In this document: positions 55,129-63,469 of the stretch, one piece after another
How the letters are laid out: each line of letters begins with the position of its first letter
How positions within the stretch are numbered: the stretch's first letter is position 1
Assembly: GCF_012999535.1 (NCBI RefSeq)
Contig: NZ_JABBWV010000002.1
Span: forward strand, 62,001-126,000
Direction of reading: 5' to 3'
Length of the DNA: 64,000 bases
DNA from: Microbispora sp. H11081
GTDB lineage: Bacteria > Actinomycetota > Actinomycetes > Streptosporangiales > Streptosporangiaceae
Notes under the pieces: generated by a model
What the model was told of the DNA's origin: nothing
Databases searched by the model: none
What the model saw: only the letters and a program-made list of their open reading frames with translations
Position numbers and translations under genes: made by a program

Positions 55129-55887
55129 TCAGCGGCGCTCTCCGCTCCTGCGGGGGATCTCGACGATGAGGCGGAACCAGCCGTCCGGGTCGAGGATCGT
55201 TCCCATCATGCCGCCGAGCGCCGCCGCCCGGTTGCGCAGGTTGTCGAGGCCGTTCCCCTCGCCGGGCGGCACGGAGGAGTCGACGCCGTCGTTGGCGACG
55301 GTGAGCGTCACCGCGGGACCGCGCACGGCGATCTCGATCGTGCACAGGGACGCCTCGCTGTGGCGCAGGACGTTGGTCACCGCCTCCCGCACCATGATCG
55401 CGAGCGTGGCGCTCACCTCGCGGCCCAGTTCCGCCTCGGCGACCACGACCTTGCAGTCGGCTCCGTACGCGCGGAGTGCGGCCCGGGCGTTGGCCAGTTC
55501 CGAGGTGAGCGAGACGTCCTGGAAGGAGCGGGTCACGTCGCGGATGTCGGCGTACGCCTGACGGATCGCCTGCACCACGTCGGCGAGCGCCGGTCGCAGG
55601 GGGCTGTCGTCGTCGGTGAGCCGGTAGGCGAGTTCGCTGCGCAGGGTGGCCAGCCACAGGCGGTTGCTCACGAGGTCGTGCACGTCGCGGCCGAACTGCT
55701 CGCGTGCCTCCGCCGCCGCCTGGCGCACGGCGACGGCCTGCAGCGCGCGCAACCGGCGCAGCCGCATCGCGAGGATCACCAGCGCGACGATGAGGAGCGT
55801 GCCGAGCAGGAGGAGCAGGGCGATGAGGGTGAACTGCGGCAAGTGACGACCCTCCAGTCGGGCTTGCCGTAACATCGGCCCCGCCAT
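55129..55887 (-). CDS. DesK-type histidine kinase flanking the lanthipeptide operon
   Basis: 252-aa kinase with one membrane helix (about residues 20-42: TLIALLLLLGTLLIVALVIL), a short coiled linker, a HisKA_3 box with the phospho-His in FGRDVHDLVSNRLWLATLRS, and an HATPase domain (REAVTNVLRHSEA, VANDGVD, GNGLDNLRNRAAALGG). It has almost no sensor domain. No response regulator is adjacent; the nearest of matching class is the RamR-like protein at the far end of the operon. ATG 55887 is one of several possible starts (GTG 55896, ATG 55875). Confidence 0.85.
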   Translation of the reverse strand: MAGPMLRQARLEGRHLPQFTLIALLLLLGTLLIVALVILAMRLRRLRALQAVAVRQAAAEAREQFGRDVHDLVSNRLWLATLRSELAYRLTDDDSPLRPALADVVQAIRQAYADIRDVTRSFQDVSLTSELANARAALRAYGADCKVVVAEAELGREVSATLAIMVREAVTNVLRHSEASLCTIEIAVRGPAVTLTVANDGVDSSVPPGEGNGLDNLRNRAAALGGMMGTILDPDGWFRLIVEIPRRSGERR

Positions 55888-55931
55888 TGAGTGCACAGGT
55901 TAGATCTTTGCATACCGGTCAGGAAATATGG

Positions 55932-55948
55932 CGACATCAACTATGTCG
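55932..55948. promoter_or_regulatory. Inverted repeat upstream of the kinase gene
   Basis: CGACAT-N5-ATGTCG is a perfect 6-bp inverted repeat in an unusually A/T-rich stretch (about 55900-56040), 45 bases upstream of the kinase start. Candidate operator. Confidence 0.45.
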
Positions 55949-56075
55949 AATTACATTCTATTGGCGAGGTGTGACTCGTCGAGGGCGTCCTAAAAACGGG
56001 CGTTCATCAACTGTGAATCCGGCTGTAACAATTCCGGGACGCACTTCCTGTTCCGGGAAGAAGGCGCGACGGCGG

Positions 56076-57107
56076 TCAGGCGAGCGCCCGCACCGCGGCC
56101 GCGAAGACGGCGGGCAGGCGCCGCGCGGCCGGCACCACCATCCGGGCCGCGCAGGGATGCCTGCGGGCCTCCACGAGCGCGCCCGTCAGCAGCCGGGAGC
56201 GCCGCGACAGGCGCCGCCAGGCGGCCTCGTAGTCCTCCGGGCGGCCCGCCCGCAGACAGCCGACCAGCGCGCGGGCCGACAGCAGCGCGAGTGAGAGCCC
56301 TTCGCCGGTGAGCGCGTCCACGTAGCCCGCCGCGTCGCCGACGAGCAGCACCCGCCCGGCCACCCGCCGCCGCACCCGCTGGCGCAGCGGCCCCGCTCCG
56401 CGCACCGGGGTGACGGGCGGCCCGTCGAGCCGGGCGACCAGATCGGGGAACTCGGCCAGGTGCTCGTCGTAGGTCCGCCGCTCGCTGCTCAGCACCGCCA
56501 CGCCGACGAGGTCGGCGCTCACCGGCGTGACGTACGCCTCGCCGCCGCGCGCCCAGTGCACCTCCACGAAGTCCGTCCACGGGGCGACCCGGTAATGGCG
56601 GCGCAGCCCGTACCTGCGCGGCCCGCGGGAGGGCAGGCCGAGCCCGAGCCGGGCCCTGGTCGGCGAGTGCAGCCCGTCGGCGGCGACCAGCCACCGCGCG
56701 CCGAGCGGCGCCTGGCCCGTCACACACGCGTGCACGGCCTCGTCGGTGACGCGCACCCCGTCCACCCGGCCGGTCACGACGCGGACGCCGAGTTCCCGCG
56801 CGCGCAGGGCGAGCGCGGCGTGCAGCGCCGTCCTGCGCACGCCCAGCCCCGGGCCGTCCCTGAACTCCGCGCCCACCCGATGCCGCCCGTCCACGTAGCT
56901 GATGCCGAGGAACGGCCTGCCGTCCGCGACCGCCACCCCGAGGTCCGCGAGCACGGCGGCGCCCGTGGGCATCAGGCCCTCCCCGCACGCCTTGTCGACG
57001 GGGCCCCGCCGGGGCTCGACGACGACCGCCTCCATGCCGGCCAGGGCCGCCTGGACGGCGGTGGCCAGCCCGGCGGGCCCGCCGCCGGCGACGAGCACGT
57101 CGATCAC
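56076..57107 (-). CDS. FAD-dependent hydroxylase/reductase (SrsC-like)
   Basis: 343-aa flavoprotein of the geranylgeranyl-reductase/aromatic-hydroxylase superfamily. It starts with the FAD dinucleotide fold VLVAGGGPAGLATAVQAAL, has DKACGEGLMP (G-E-G-L motif), VAADGLHSPTR and the second FAD motif VLLVGDAAGYVDALTGEGL. GTG 57107 overlaps the methyltransferase stop by GTGA. In the S. griseus srsABC locus the third gene is such a hydroxylase that oxidises the alkylresorcinol ring toward a quinone; the same role is inferred here from gene order. Confidence 0.88.
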   Translation of the reverse strand: MIDVLVAGGGPAGLATAVQAALAGMEAVVVEPRRGPVDKACGEGLMPTGAAVLADLGVAVADGRPFLGISYVDGRHRVGAEFRDGPGLGVRRTALHAALALRARELGVRVVTGRVDGVRVTDEAVHACVTGQAPLGARWLVAADGLHSPTRARLGLGLPSRGPRRYGLRRHYRVAPWTDFVEVHWARGGEAYVTPVSADLVGVAVLSSERRTYDEHLAEFPDLVARLDGPPVTPVRGAGPLRQRVRRRVAGRVLLVGDAAGYVDALTGEGLSLALLSARALVGCLRAGRPEDYEAAWRRLSRRSRLLTGALVEARRHPCAARMVVPAARRLPAVFAAAVRALA

Positions 57108-57658
57108 GCCGAGGTCCCCGCGCCGCGCGGGGCGGGCCCAGGGGCGGCGGTGGCGAGCGCGGCCTCCTCGCACCGCAGGCGAACGGCCATGAGCGGCACG
57201 TTGAGCAGGGTGAAGGCGAGCGCGGTCACCCAGGCCGAGTGGACGAGCGGCAGCGCCGCGCCCTCCACCGCCACCGCGACGTAGTTGGGGTGGCGCAGCC
57301 ACCCGAGCCGGTACGGCCCGCGGGTCACGAGCGGCAGGCCGGGCACGACGATGACCTGTGTGTTCCACTGCGGGCCCAGCGTCGTGACGCACCACCAGCG
57401 CAGCGCCTGCGCGGCCACGACCAGCGCGAGCATCGGCCAGCCCAGGCCGGGGACGAACGGCCGGTCCGCCACCCACACTTCGATCAGGCACCCGGCCAGC
57501 AGGCCGGTGTGCAGGGCGACCATCCAGGGATAGTGGCCCCTGCCGTACACCACCCCGCCCCGCGCGAGGCTCCAGACGGCGTTACGGCGCGCGACGACGA
57601 GTTCGGCGAGCCGCTCAAGCGCGACCAGCGTGACGAGCAGCACGTACCAGAGGGACAC
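57104..57658 (-). CDS. ICMT-family methyltransferase (SrsB-like)
   Basis: 184-aa integral membrane methyltransferase with about four to five helices. The isoprenylcysteine-methyltransferase core is seen as RGPYRLGWLRHPNYVAVAVEG (about 112-132) with the conserved R-H-P-N and a following Glu, and the C-terminal RLRCEEAAL. It starts nine bases after the type III PKS stop and is coupled to the FAD gene. Probable role: O-methylation of a phenolic lipid. Confidence 0.88.
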   Translation of the reverse strand: MSLWYVLLVTLVALERLAELVVARRNAVWSLARGGVVYGRGHYPWMVALHTGLLAGCLIEVWVADRPFVPGLGWPMLALVVAAQALRWWCVTTLGPQWNTQVIVVPGLPLVTRGPYRLGWLRHPNYVAVAVEGAALPLVHSAWVTALAFTLLNVPLMAVRLRCEEAALATAAPGPAPRGAGTSA

Positions 57659-57667
57659 GGTCTCTCC

Positions 57668-58738
57668 TCACCAGCGCAGCAGGACGAGTTCGGAGCAGAA
57701 ACCCGGGCCCATCGCCATCAGCAGGCCCGGCGTGCCCGGCGGAGGCGGCCGCTGGGCGAGCGTGTCGCGCAGCACGTGCAGCACCGAGGCGGACGACAGG
57801 TTGCCGTTGGCGGCCAGCGAGCGCCAGGTGAGATCGAGCGCGCCGTCCGGCAGCGCGAGCGTCTCCGCCACGGCCTCCAGCACCTTGGGGCCGCCGGGAT
57901 GGCAGACCCAGGCGGCGACGTCGCCGGTGGTCAGGCCGTGGTCGGCGAGGAACCCGTGCACGTCGGCGCCCAGGTAGGCGCGGACGACGTCGGGCACCCC
58001 GGCGTCGAGCACCACCCGGAAGCCGCTGTCGCGGACGTCCCAGCCCATCACGCGTTCCGAGCCGGGATAGAGGTGGCCGCGCGTCGCGACGACCGCGGGC
58101 CCCGACGCGCCGCCGTCCCCGGGTGGCTCGCGGTCGTCCCCGTACGCGACCACGGCGGCGGCGCCGTCCCCGAAGAGGGCGCCCGCCACGAGGTTGGCCG
58201 TGGAGGTGTCGTCGCGCTGCAGGGTGAGGGAGCACAGCTCCACCGAGAGCAGCACCGCCACGTGACCGGGCCAGCCGCGCAGGTAGTCGTGCAGCCGGGC
58301 GATCCCCGCCGCGCCCGCGACGCATCCGAGGCCGAACACCGGCACCCGCTTCACGTCGGGGCGCAGGCCGATCCGCCCGGCCAGCCGGGCGTCCAGCGAC
58401 GGCGCGGCGACGCCGGTGACCGACGTGCACATGATCAGGTCGACGTCCGCGGGCGTGAGGCCGGCCGCGTCCAGCGCCGCCGTGACGGCCTGCGCGCCCA
58501 GGTCGAGCGCGGCCTCGATGAACAGGTCGTTGGCCGCGCCGAAGCCGTCGAGCTTGCCGTACTGGTCGAGCGGCAAGACGAGGTTGCGGTGCTCCACGCG
58601 GGCGCCGGTGTGCAGTCTGTCGAGGAGCCGGCGGTCGGCGCCGGGAGGAAGGCAGACCCGCGCCAGGGTGTCCGCGATCTCCGCCTGCGAGTGACGATGT
58701 GGGGGGACGACACCGTGGACAGCCGCGATTCGCGTCAT
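57668..58738 (-). CDS. Type III polyketide synthase (SrsA-like)
   Basis: 356-aa chalcone-synthase-fold enzyme that extends an acyl starter with malonyl-CoA. Catalytic triad C139 ([12 protein letters not shown]), H280 ([10 protein letters not shown]) and N313 ([10 protein letters not shown]) is complete, and the C-terminal GPG loop is [14 protein letters not shown]. Partner genes suggest an alkylresorcinol/alkylpyrone synthase with a fatty acyl starter. ATG 58738 has a GAGGATG upstream. It heads the three-gene operon and diverges from a UbiA gene. Confidence 0.95.
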   Translation of the reverse strand: MTRIAAVHGVVPPHRHSQAEIADTLARVCLPPGADRRLLDRLHTGARVEHRNLVLPLDQYGKLDGFGAANDLFIEAALDLGAQAVTAALDAAGLTPADVDLIMCTSVTGVAAPSLDARLAGRIGLRPDVKRVPVFGLGCVAGAAGIARLHDYLRGWPGHVAVLLSVELCSLTLQRDDTSTANLVAGALFGDGAAAVVAYGDDREPPGDGGASGPAVVATRGHLYPGSERVMGWDVRDSGFRVVLDAGVPDVVRAYLGADVHGFLADHGLTTGDVAAWVCHPGGPKVLEAVAETLALPDGALDLTWRSLAANGNLSSASVLHVLRDTLAQRPPPPGTPGLLMAMGPGFCSELVLLRW

Positions 58739-58859
58739 CTCACATCCTCGGGCTGGCGAAAATCGTGACAAGTGCGTCTTGCCCGCTGCGGGGCGTCGCA
58801 TGCCTCCGGAGCCCTCGCGATGATCTCGCCTCCGCGAGGTCCCCGGTTAGGCTCGGGGC

Positions 58860-59789
58860 GTGACCGGCTCCGAGGCGCCGCCCGACGACACGACCGACCG
58901 CACCGCCGACCGCACCGCCGACGACACCGCCGACCGCACCGCCGCCGAGACGGCCGGGTTATGGCGTACGGCGGCCGGGCTGGCCAGGGCGTGCCATCCG
59001 GGTCCGGCCGCGGCGGTGACGGTGCTGCTCGCCGTGCTCGTGGCGCTCGCCGGATGGGGACCGGCGGGGACGGCGCTCGCGGCTCTGGCCGTGCTGACCG
59101 GGCAACTGTCCGTGGGCTGGTGCAACGACGCCGTGGACGCCGCCAGGGACGCCGCGGCGGCGCGGACGGCCAAGCCGATCGTCGCGGGACTGGTGACCGC
59201 GCGCACGGTGCGCGCCGCGGCGTTCGCCGCGCTGGCGGCCTGCGTGCCGCTCTCGCTGGCCTGTGGTCCCGTGGCGGGGGTGACACACCTGTTCGCCGTG
59301 GCCGCGGCCTGGGCCTACGACCTGTGGCTCAAGGGCACCGCCGCATCATGGGCGCCGTACGCCGCGGGGTTCGGCGCGGTGCCGGTGTTCGTGGCGGCGG
59401 GGACGCCGGGCGGTGTGCCGCCGGCCTGGTGGGCGGTGCTCGCCGCGGCGCTGCTCGGCTGCGCGGCGCACCTCGCCAACGTGCTGCCCGACATCGACCA
59501 GGACGTCGCCACGGGAGTGCGAGGCTGGCCGCAGCGCCTCGGCCCCGCGCGGGTGCGGGTCCTCCTGCCGCTGCCGCTGCTGGCCGCCTCCGGGCTCCTG
59601 GTCGTGGGTCCTCCGGGCCCGGCCGGTCCGCTGCGGTGGCTGGCGCTCGCGGGGGTGGCCGTGTGCGCCGCGGCGGGGCCGCTGCTCGGGCGGCGTGTGC
59701 CCCGGGCGCCCTTCGCCGCCGCGATCGGCGCCGCCGGCGTCGACGTCCTGCTGCTGGCGGCCGCGCCGGGGGCGTTCACCGCAGGGTGA
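58860..59789 (+). CDS. UbiA-family prenyltransferase
   Basis: 309-aa integral membrane prenyltransferase with about eight helices. The two Asp-rich motifs are N89-D90-x2-D93-x3-D97 (WCNDAVDAARD) and N207-x3-D211-x-D213-x-D215 (NVLPDIDQD). The N-terminus carries a degenerate D-R-T-A-D repeat. TAGGCT at 58848-58853 lies six bases before GTG 58860, suggesting a leaderless message. Divergent from the type III PKS operon; it may prenylate its phenolic product or serve another lipid. Its 3' end overlaps the convergent DUF2079 gene by 14 bases. Confidence 0.88.
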   Translation: MTGSEAPPDDTTDRTADRTADDTADRTAAETAGLWRTAAGLARACHPGPAAAVTVLLAVLVALAGWGPAGTALAALAVLTGQLSVGWCNDAVDAARDAAAARTAKPIVAGLVTARTVRAAAFAALAACVPLSLACGPVAGVTHLFAVAAAWAYDLWLKGTAASWAPYAAGFGAVPVFVAAGTPGGVPPAWWAVLAAALLGCAAHLANVLPDIDQDVATGVRGWPQRLGPARVRVLLPLPLLAASGLLVVGPPGPAGPLRWLALAGVAVCAAAGPLLGRRVPRAPFAAAIGAAGVDVLLLAAAPGAFTAG

Positions 59790-61326
59790 GCACCACGTAT
59801 CCGGCCTCCTGGAACACCACCCGGTAGCCCCGCGCGCGCAGCGCCTCGACCCGCGCGACCTGCGCGCCGACCGAGTCGAAGGGAAAGGCCCTGGCCCCCA
59901 CGTCGGCGGCGACCCAGGGCGCCCCGCGCGGCGTGCGGTCCCACAGCAGCGTCCGCGTACGCGGGGACAGGGCGGGGGCGAGGGAGTCGGACGCCTCGAC
60001 CAGCGCGCCGTCCGGCACAGCGGCGACGGCCCGTACGGCCGCGCGGGTCCGGGCGGTCTCGGCGTGGAAACCCGGGGTGAACAGCGCGCCGAACGAGAAG
60101 AACGGCACGAGCGCGAACGCGACGGCGAGCGTCAGCAGCGCCCACGCCCGCACGAGCGTTGCGGGCCGTCGAGGAAGGCGGGCGGCCGCCCGCAGCGCGC
60201 CGTCGACCCCGGCGGCGAAGACGACCGCGACGACGAAGGCCGTGTAGTGGTAGCGCGGGGTCCACCAGTTCGGATAGGTGCTGGCGAGCATGCGTTCCAG
60301 CAGCGGCGGCAGCAGGATGAGCGACAGCGGGGACAGCACCGCGGTGAACAGCACGGGAGCCAGCGTCAGCACGAGCGTGCGCAGCTTCAGCGGCGGGTCG
60401 GCGAGCAGCGCGGCCACGTCGCCAGGATGGGTGACGGCGTGCGCGACGGCCCTGGGGAGGTCGGGGCCCAGCGTCCAGTACGCCCAGTAGTAGCCGGCCC
60501 TGCCTCCGAACCACGGGACGAGGACGGCCGTCGCCACCAGGGTCGCGGCGACGCCGCCCGCGACGAGCAGCGCCCCCGCGATCCGGTCGCGGCGGCGGGT
60601 GAGGAGGAACAGCCCGAACCCGGCGAGCAGCAGGCCCATGTCCTCTTTCACCAGCAGGAGCGCCAGCCCCGCGAGAACCGCCGCCCGCCTGCGCCCCGCC
60701 TGGTGCCGCTCCAGCATGGCCGCCGTGAGCAGCGGCGCGAACGCCACCTCGTGGAAGTCGAAGGCCACGGCCTCGGTGATCGGCCACGACAGGGCGTAGG
60801 CGGCCGCGACCGGATAGGCGACGCGCCGTCCGTCCGTGACCGCCGAGGCGGCGCGGAAGGCGTACGCCCACACGAACGGGATCGACAGCGCCAGCAGCAC
60901 GGCCTGTGCGACGAGCAGGGTCGCGGGCCCGTCGTGGATCCGGTACAGCGGCGCCAGCAGCGCGAGCGCCGGAGACCAGTGGTCGCCGAGCACGCAGAAC
61001 CCCGGCCCGAACCCGTTGTGCACTCCCTTCAGCATCGAGACCGGCGGCTGGAGGCGCGCGTACGACCGGATCGCCTGGTCGAAGATCACCAGGTCGTAGG
61101 CGCCCGCGCGGAACCGCGCAAGCCGCACGCACGAGTAGAACGCGTAGAGCGCCGCCGCCGCGACGGTGAGGGCGCAGACGCACGCGAAATCCCGGCGGCG
61201 CGCACTCCCGGTGGAGAGGTCTCCGGCGGCGCCGTTCCCTTCGACGGGGTCGCCGCGCCGCGCCCGCCACCGTCGTGCGACCGCCCGTGCAGTCATGCGT
61301 GCGGCCGCGCGCGCGATCCCCGCCAT
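59776..61326 (-). CDS. DUF2079 polytopic membrane protein
   Basis: 516-aa protein with about 11-13 membrane segments and a GT-C-like plan. The early outside loop has AYDLVIFDQAIRSYA (acidic motif after helix 1), HWSPALALLAPLYRI and later FHEVAFAPLL and STYPNWWTPRYHYTAFV, all DUF2079 hallmarks. These proteins are probable lipid-linked sugar transferases, though this is not proven. A basic about 45-residue N-terminal tail is cytoplasmic. It follows the methyltransferase/GT2 cluster on the same strand after a 127-bp gap. Confidence 0.85.
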   Translation of the reverse strand: MAGIARAAARMTARAVARRWRARRGDPVEGNGAAGDLSTGSARRRDFACVCALTVAAAALYAFYSCVRLARFRAGAYDLVIFDQAIRSYARLQPPVSMLKGVHNGFGPGFCVLGDHWSPALALLAPLYRIHDGPATLLVAQAVLLALSIPFVWAYAFRAASAVTDGRRVAYPVAAAYALSWPITEAVAFDFHEVAFAPLLTAAMLERHQAGRRRAAVLAGLALLLVKEDMGLLLAGFGLFLLTRRRDRIAGALLVAGGVAATLVATAVLVPWFGGRAGYYWAYWTLGPDLPRAVAHAVTHPGDVAALLADPPLKLRTLVLTLAPVLFTAVLSPLSLILLPPLLERMLASTYPNWWTPRYHYTAFVVAVVFAAGVDGALRAAARLPRRPATLVRAWALLTLAVAFALVPFFSFGALFTPGFHAETARTRAAVRAVAAVPDGALVEASDSLAPALSPRTRTLLWDRTPRGAPWVAADVGARAFPFDSVGAQVARVEALRARGYRVVFQEAGYVVLTLR

Positions 61327-61453
61327 CCGCCCCGTTCGCTTCCCCCCGCTTTGCGCGGCAGCCTATCCACGCGGGCACGGCGCGGACCGGAACCGGCGCC
61401 TGACCGGCGGACGTGCCTTCCCGGGACGCCCGGAATGGCGAGATGTGCCCCAT

Positions 61454-62065
61454 TCAGTCCAGGACGGAGAACCAGCGGCCCGCCTCGGTCCACACCTCCG
61501 CGGGGCGGAAGCCGGTGCGCGCGGCGAGCGGCCCGATGCCGGACACGCTGACCCGCGCCCAGTCGAACCACCCGGTGGCCCTTCCCTCCCCGCGCAGCCG
61601 GACCCGTTCCGTGCGGGTCGCGGCGCCGGGCGGATCGAGTTCCGCGACGACCTCGCCGCCGGGCCGCAGCAGCTCGCGGACCCGGCGCAGCAGGGCGTCG
61701 GGGTCGCCGCCGATGCCGATGTTGCCGTCGGCCAGCAGCACGGTGCCCCAGCGGCCTGCGCCGGGCACGTGGCCGAACACGTCACGGCAGAGGGCCCGCC
61801 CGCCGGCCAGGCGGGTGAGCCGGACGGCCCGGGGGGTGACGTCGATGCCGAGCGCCCGCACCCCGCGCCTCGTCAGCGCCACGGTCAGCCGCCCGGGTCC
61901 CGAGCCCACGTCGAGTGTGGGGTCGGCGCAGCGGGCGAGCATGGCCTCGTCCCCTTCGGCGCCGTGGAGCCAGCGCCGCGCCTCCAGCGGCCACGTGCCG
62001 CCGTCGGCCGACTCGACCTCGACCCGCGCGCCGTCAAGCGCCTCGGCGTAGAGGGGGCCGATCAC
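61454..62065 (-). CDS. SAM-dependent class I methyltransferase
   Basis: 203-aa Rossmann methyltransferase. Motif I is TLDVGSGPGRLTVAL (about residues 50-64), followed by ALGIDVTPRAV (acidic ribose contact), a central GTVLLADGNIGIGG and LRPGGEVVAELDPPG. GTG 62065 overlaps the upstream stop by GTGA, so it is coupled to the DUF2064 and GT2 genes. Substrate unknown; context suggests a glycolipid or cell-envelope product. Confidence 0.88.
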   Translation of the reverse strand: MIGPLYAEALDGARVEVESADGGTWPLEARRWLHGAEGDEAMLARCADPTLDVGSGPGRLTVALTRRGVRALGIDVTPRAVRLTRLAGGRALCRDVFGHVPGAGRWGTVLLADGNIGIGGDPDALLRRVRELLRPGGEVVAELDPPGAATRTERVRLRGEGRATGWFDWARVSVSGIGPLAARTGFRPAEVWTEAGRWFSVLD

Positions 62066-62724
62066 GCCGGGACGTCCGCGCCGAGGGCCGCCAGCGTCGC
62101 CGCGAACCGCGAGGACGGGATCCGCGCGGCGACCGCGCGCGCGTCCGCGACGGTGTCCACGTCGGTCAGTTCGGGCAGCAGGGCGGTCCGTACGCGGGCG
62201 GCGCGGATCCGCTCCATCAGCAGCGCTCCCGTGTCGGGCCGCGACATCGGCAGCCCGGCCAGCAGGGCGGGGTCGGGCGTGCGCTGCCCGAGCAGCCAGA
62301 ACCCGCCGTCGGCGGCCGGGCCGACCACGACCTCGTGCCCGTCAAGCAGCCGCCCCGCCTCGGCCAGCAGAGCGGGGGTGACCTGAGGGGTGTCCATGCC
62401 GATCAGCACGACAGGGACGGGCAGGGCCGTCCACGCGTCGGCGAAGGCGGCGGCCAGCCGTGCGGCAAGGTCGTCCCCCCGCTGGGCGACCACGTCGAAC
62501 CCCTCGGGCAGCCAGGGCCCCGGCTCGCCGTGCAGGGCCAGCACCCGGCGCGCGGCGGGGGTGGCGGCGACGGCCGACAGCGTGTCGCGCAGCGCGGCCT
62601 CCGCGAGCGCGGCGGCCTCCCTCGCGGTGCAGGGCGGCGTGAGCCGGGTCTTCACGGTCCCCGGCACGGGCGCCTTGGCGATGACGACGAGTTGCGCCGT
62701 GGTGCCGCTCGCGGCCGGCGTCAC
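62062..62724 (-). CDS. DUF2064 / TIGR04282-type nucleotidyl or glycosyltransferase
   Basis: 220-aa protein of the GT-A-like DUF2064 family: VVIAKAPVPGTVKTRLTP at the N-terminus (basic loop), VVLIGMDTPQVTPALL (metal-site-like M-D-T-P) and VVGPAADGGFWLLG, the three family hallmarks. GTG 62724 overlaps the GT2 stop by GTGA. Such genes typically accompany a GT2 and a methyltransferase, as here; the arsenosugar label used for the family is not evidence of that product. Confidence 0.88.
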   Translation of the reverse strand: MTPAASGTTAQLVVIAKAPVPGTVKTRLTPPCTAREAAALAEAALRDTLSAVAATPAARRVLALHGEPGPWLPEGFDVVAQRGDDLAARLAAAFADAWTALPVPVVLIGMDTPQVTPALLAEAGRLLDGHEVVVGPAADGGFWLLGQRTPDPALLAGLPMSRPDTGALLMERIRAARVRTALLPELTDVDTVADARAVAARIPSSRFAATLAALGADVPA

Positions 62725-63365
62725 GCCGCCCGCCACATGTCGCGCACCGTCCGCACGGTGCCGCGGACGGTCCCCGTCACCTTCGAGCGGCCCACCCGCG
62801 GCAGGTAGTCGACCTCCACCTCGCCGATGCGCCAGCCCGCCTCGCTCGCCCGCAGCACCATCTCCAGGGGGTAGCCGAACCGCCGGTCCCGCAGGCCCAG
62901 GGCGAGCAGCGCCGTACGGCGGGCGGCGCGCATCGGGCCGAGGTCGTGCAGCGGCGCGCCGGTGCGGCGGCGCAGCCGCCAGGCGAGCACCCGGTTGCCC
63001 AGCCGGGCGTGCGCGGGCCACGCCGACGCGGTGACGGGCCTGCGGCGGCCCAGCACCAGGTCGGCGGCGCCGCTCACCACCCCCTCCGCGACGTACGGGA
63101 TCTGCCGCGGGTCGAGGGAGGCGTCGGCGTCCATGAAGCACACGACAGGGGCGGTCGCGGCCTCCAGGCCCGCGTGGCAGGCGGCGCCGAAGCCCGGCCT
63201 CGGCTCGCTCACCACGAGCGCGCCGTGCCGGGCGGCGACCTCGGCCGACCCGTCGGTGGATCCGTTGTCCACCACGATGGCGCGGCAGCCGTCCGGCATG
63301 CGGCCGAGCACCCACGGCAGAGCCGCCGCCTCGTCGAGGCAGGGAAGCACCACATCGATCTGCAT
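62721..63365 (-). CDS. Family 2 glycosyltransferase
   Basis: 214-aa GT2 enzyme. GT-A fold start IDVVLPCLDEAAALPWVL, nucleotide-binding VVDNGSTDGS, and metal-binding DxD in CFMDADASLDP, then LGRRRPV and a C-terminal EVEVDYLPRVGRSKVTGT segment typical of dolichol/polyprenyl-phosphate mannosyltransferase-like enzymes. No membrane anchor. First gene of a coupled three-gene operon, divergent from the last gene of the window. Confidence 0.9.
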   Translation of the reverse strand: MQIDVVLPCLDEAAALPWVLGRMPDGCRAIVVDNGSTDGSAEVAARHGALVVSEPRPGFGAACHAGLEAATAPVVCFMDADASLDPRQIPYVAEGVVSGAADLVLGRRRPVTASAWPAHARLGNRVLAWRLRRRTGAPLHDLGPMRAARRTALLALGLRDRRFGYPLEMVLRASEAGWRIGEVEVDYLPRVGRSKVTGTVRGTVRTVRDMWRAA

Positions 63366-63469
63366 GCCGCAGAAGCTAGGGCCGCAGGGGCCGCCCAGTT
63401 CTTACGAAGTGACTACGGGGCCGTCCGCGGGGCGGGGATCGGCGGCGCGGCGGGCCTAGCGTGTGGCCC

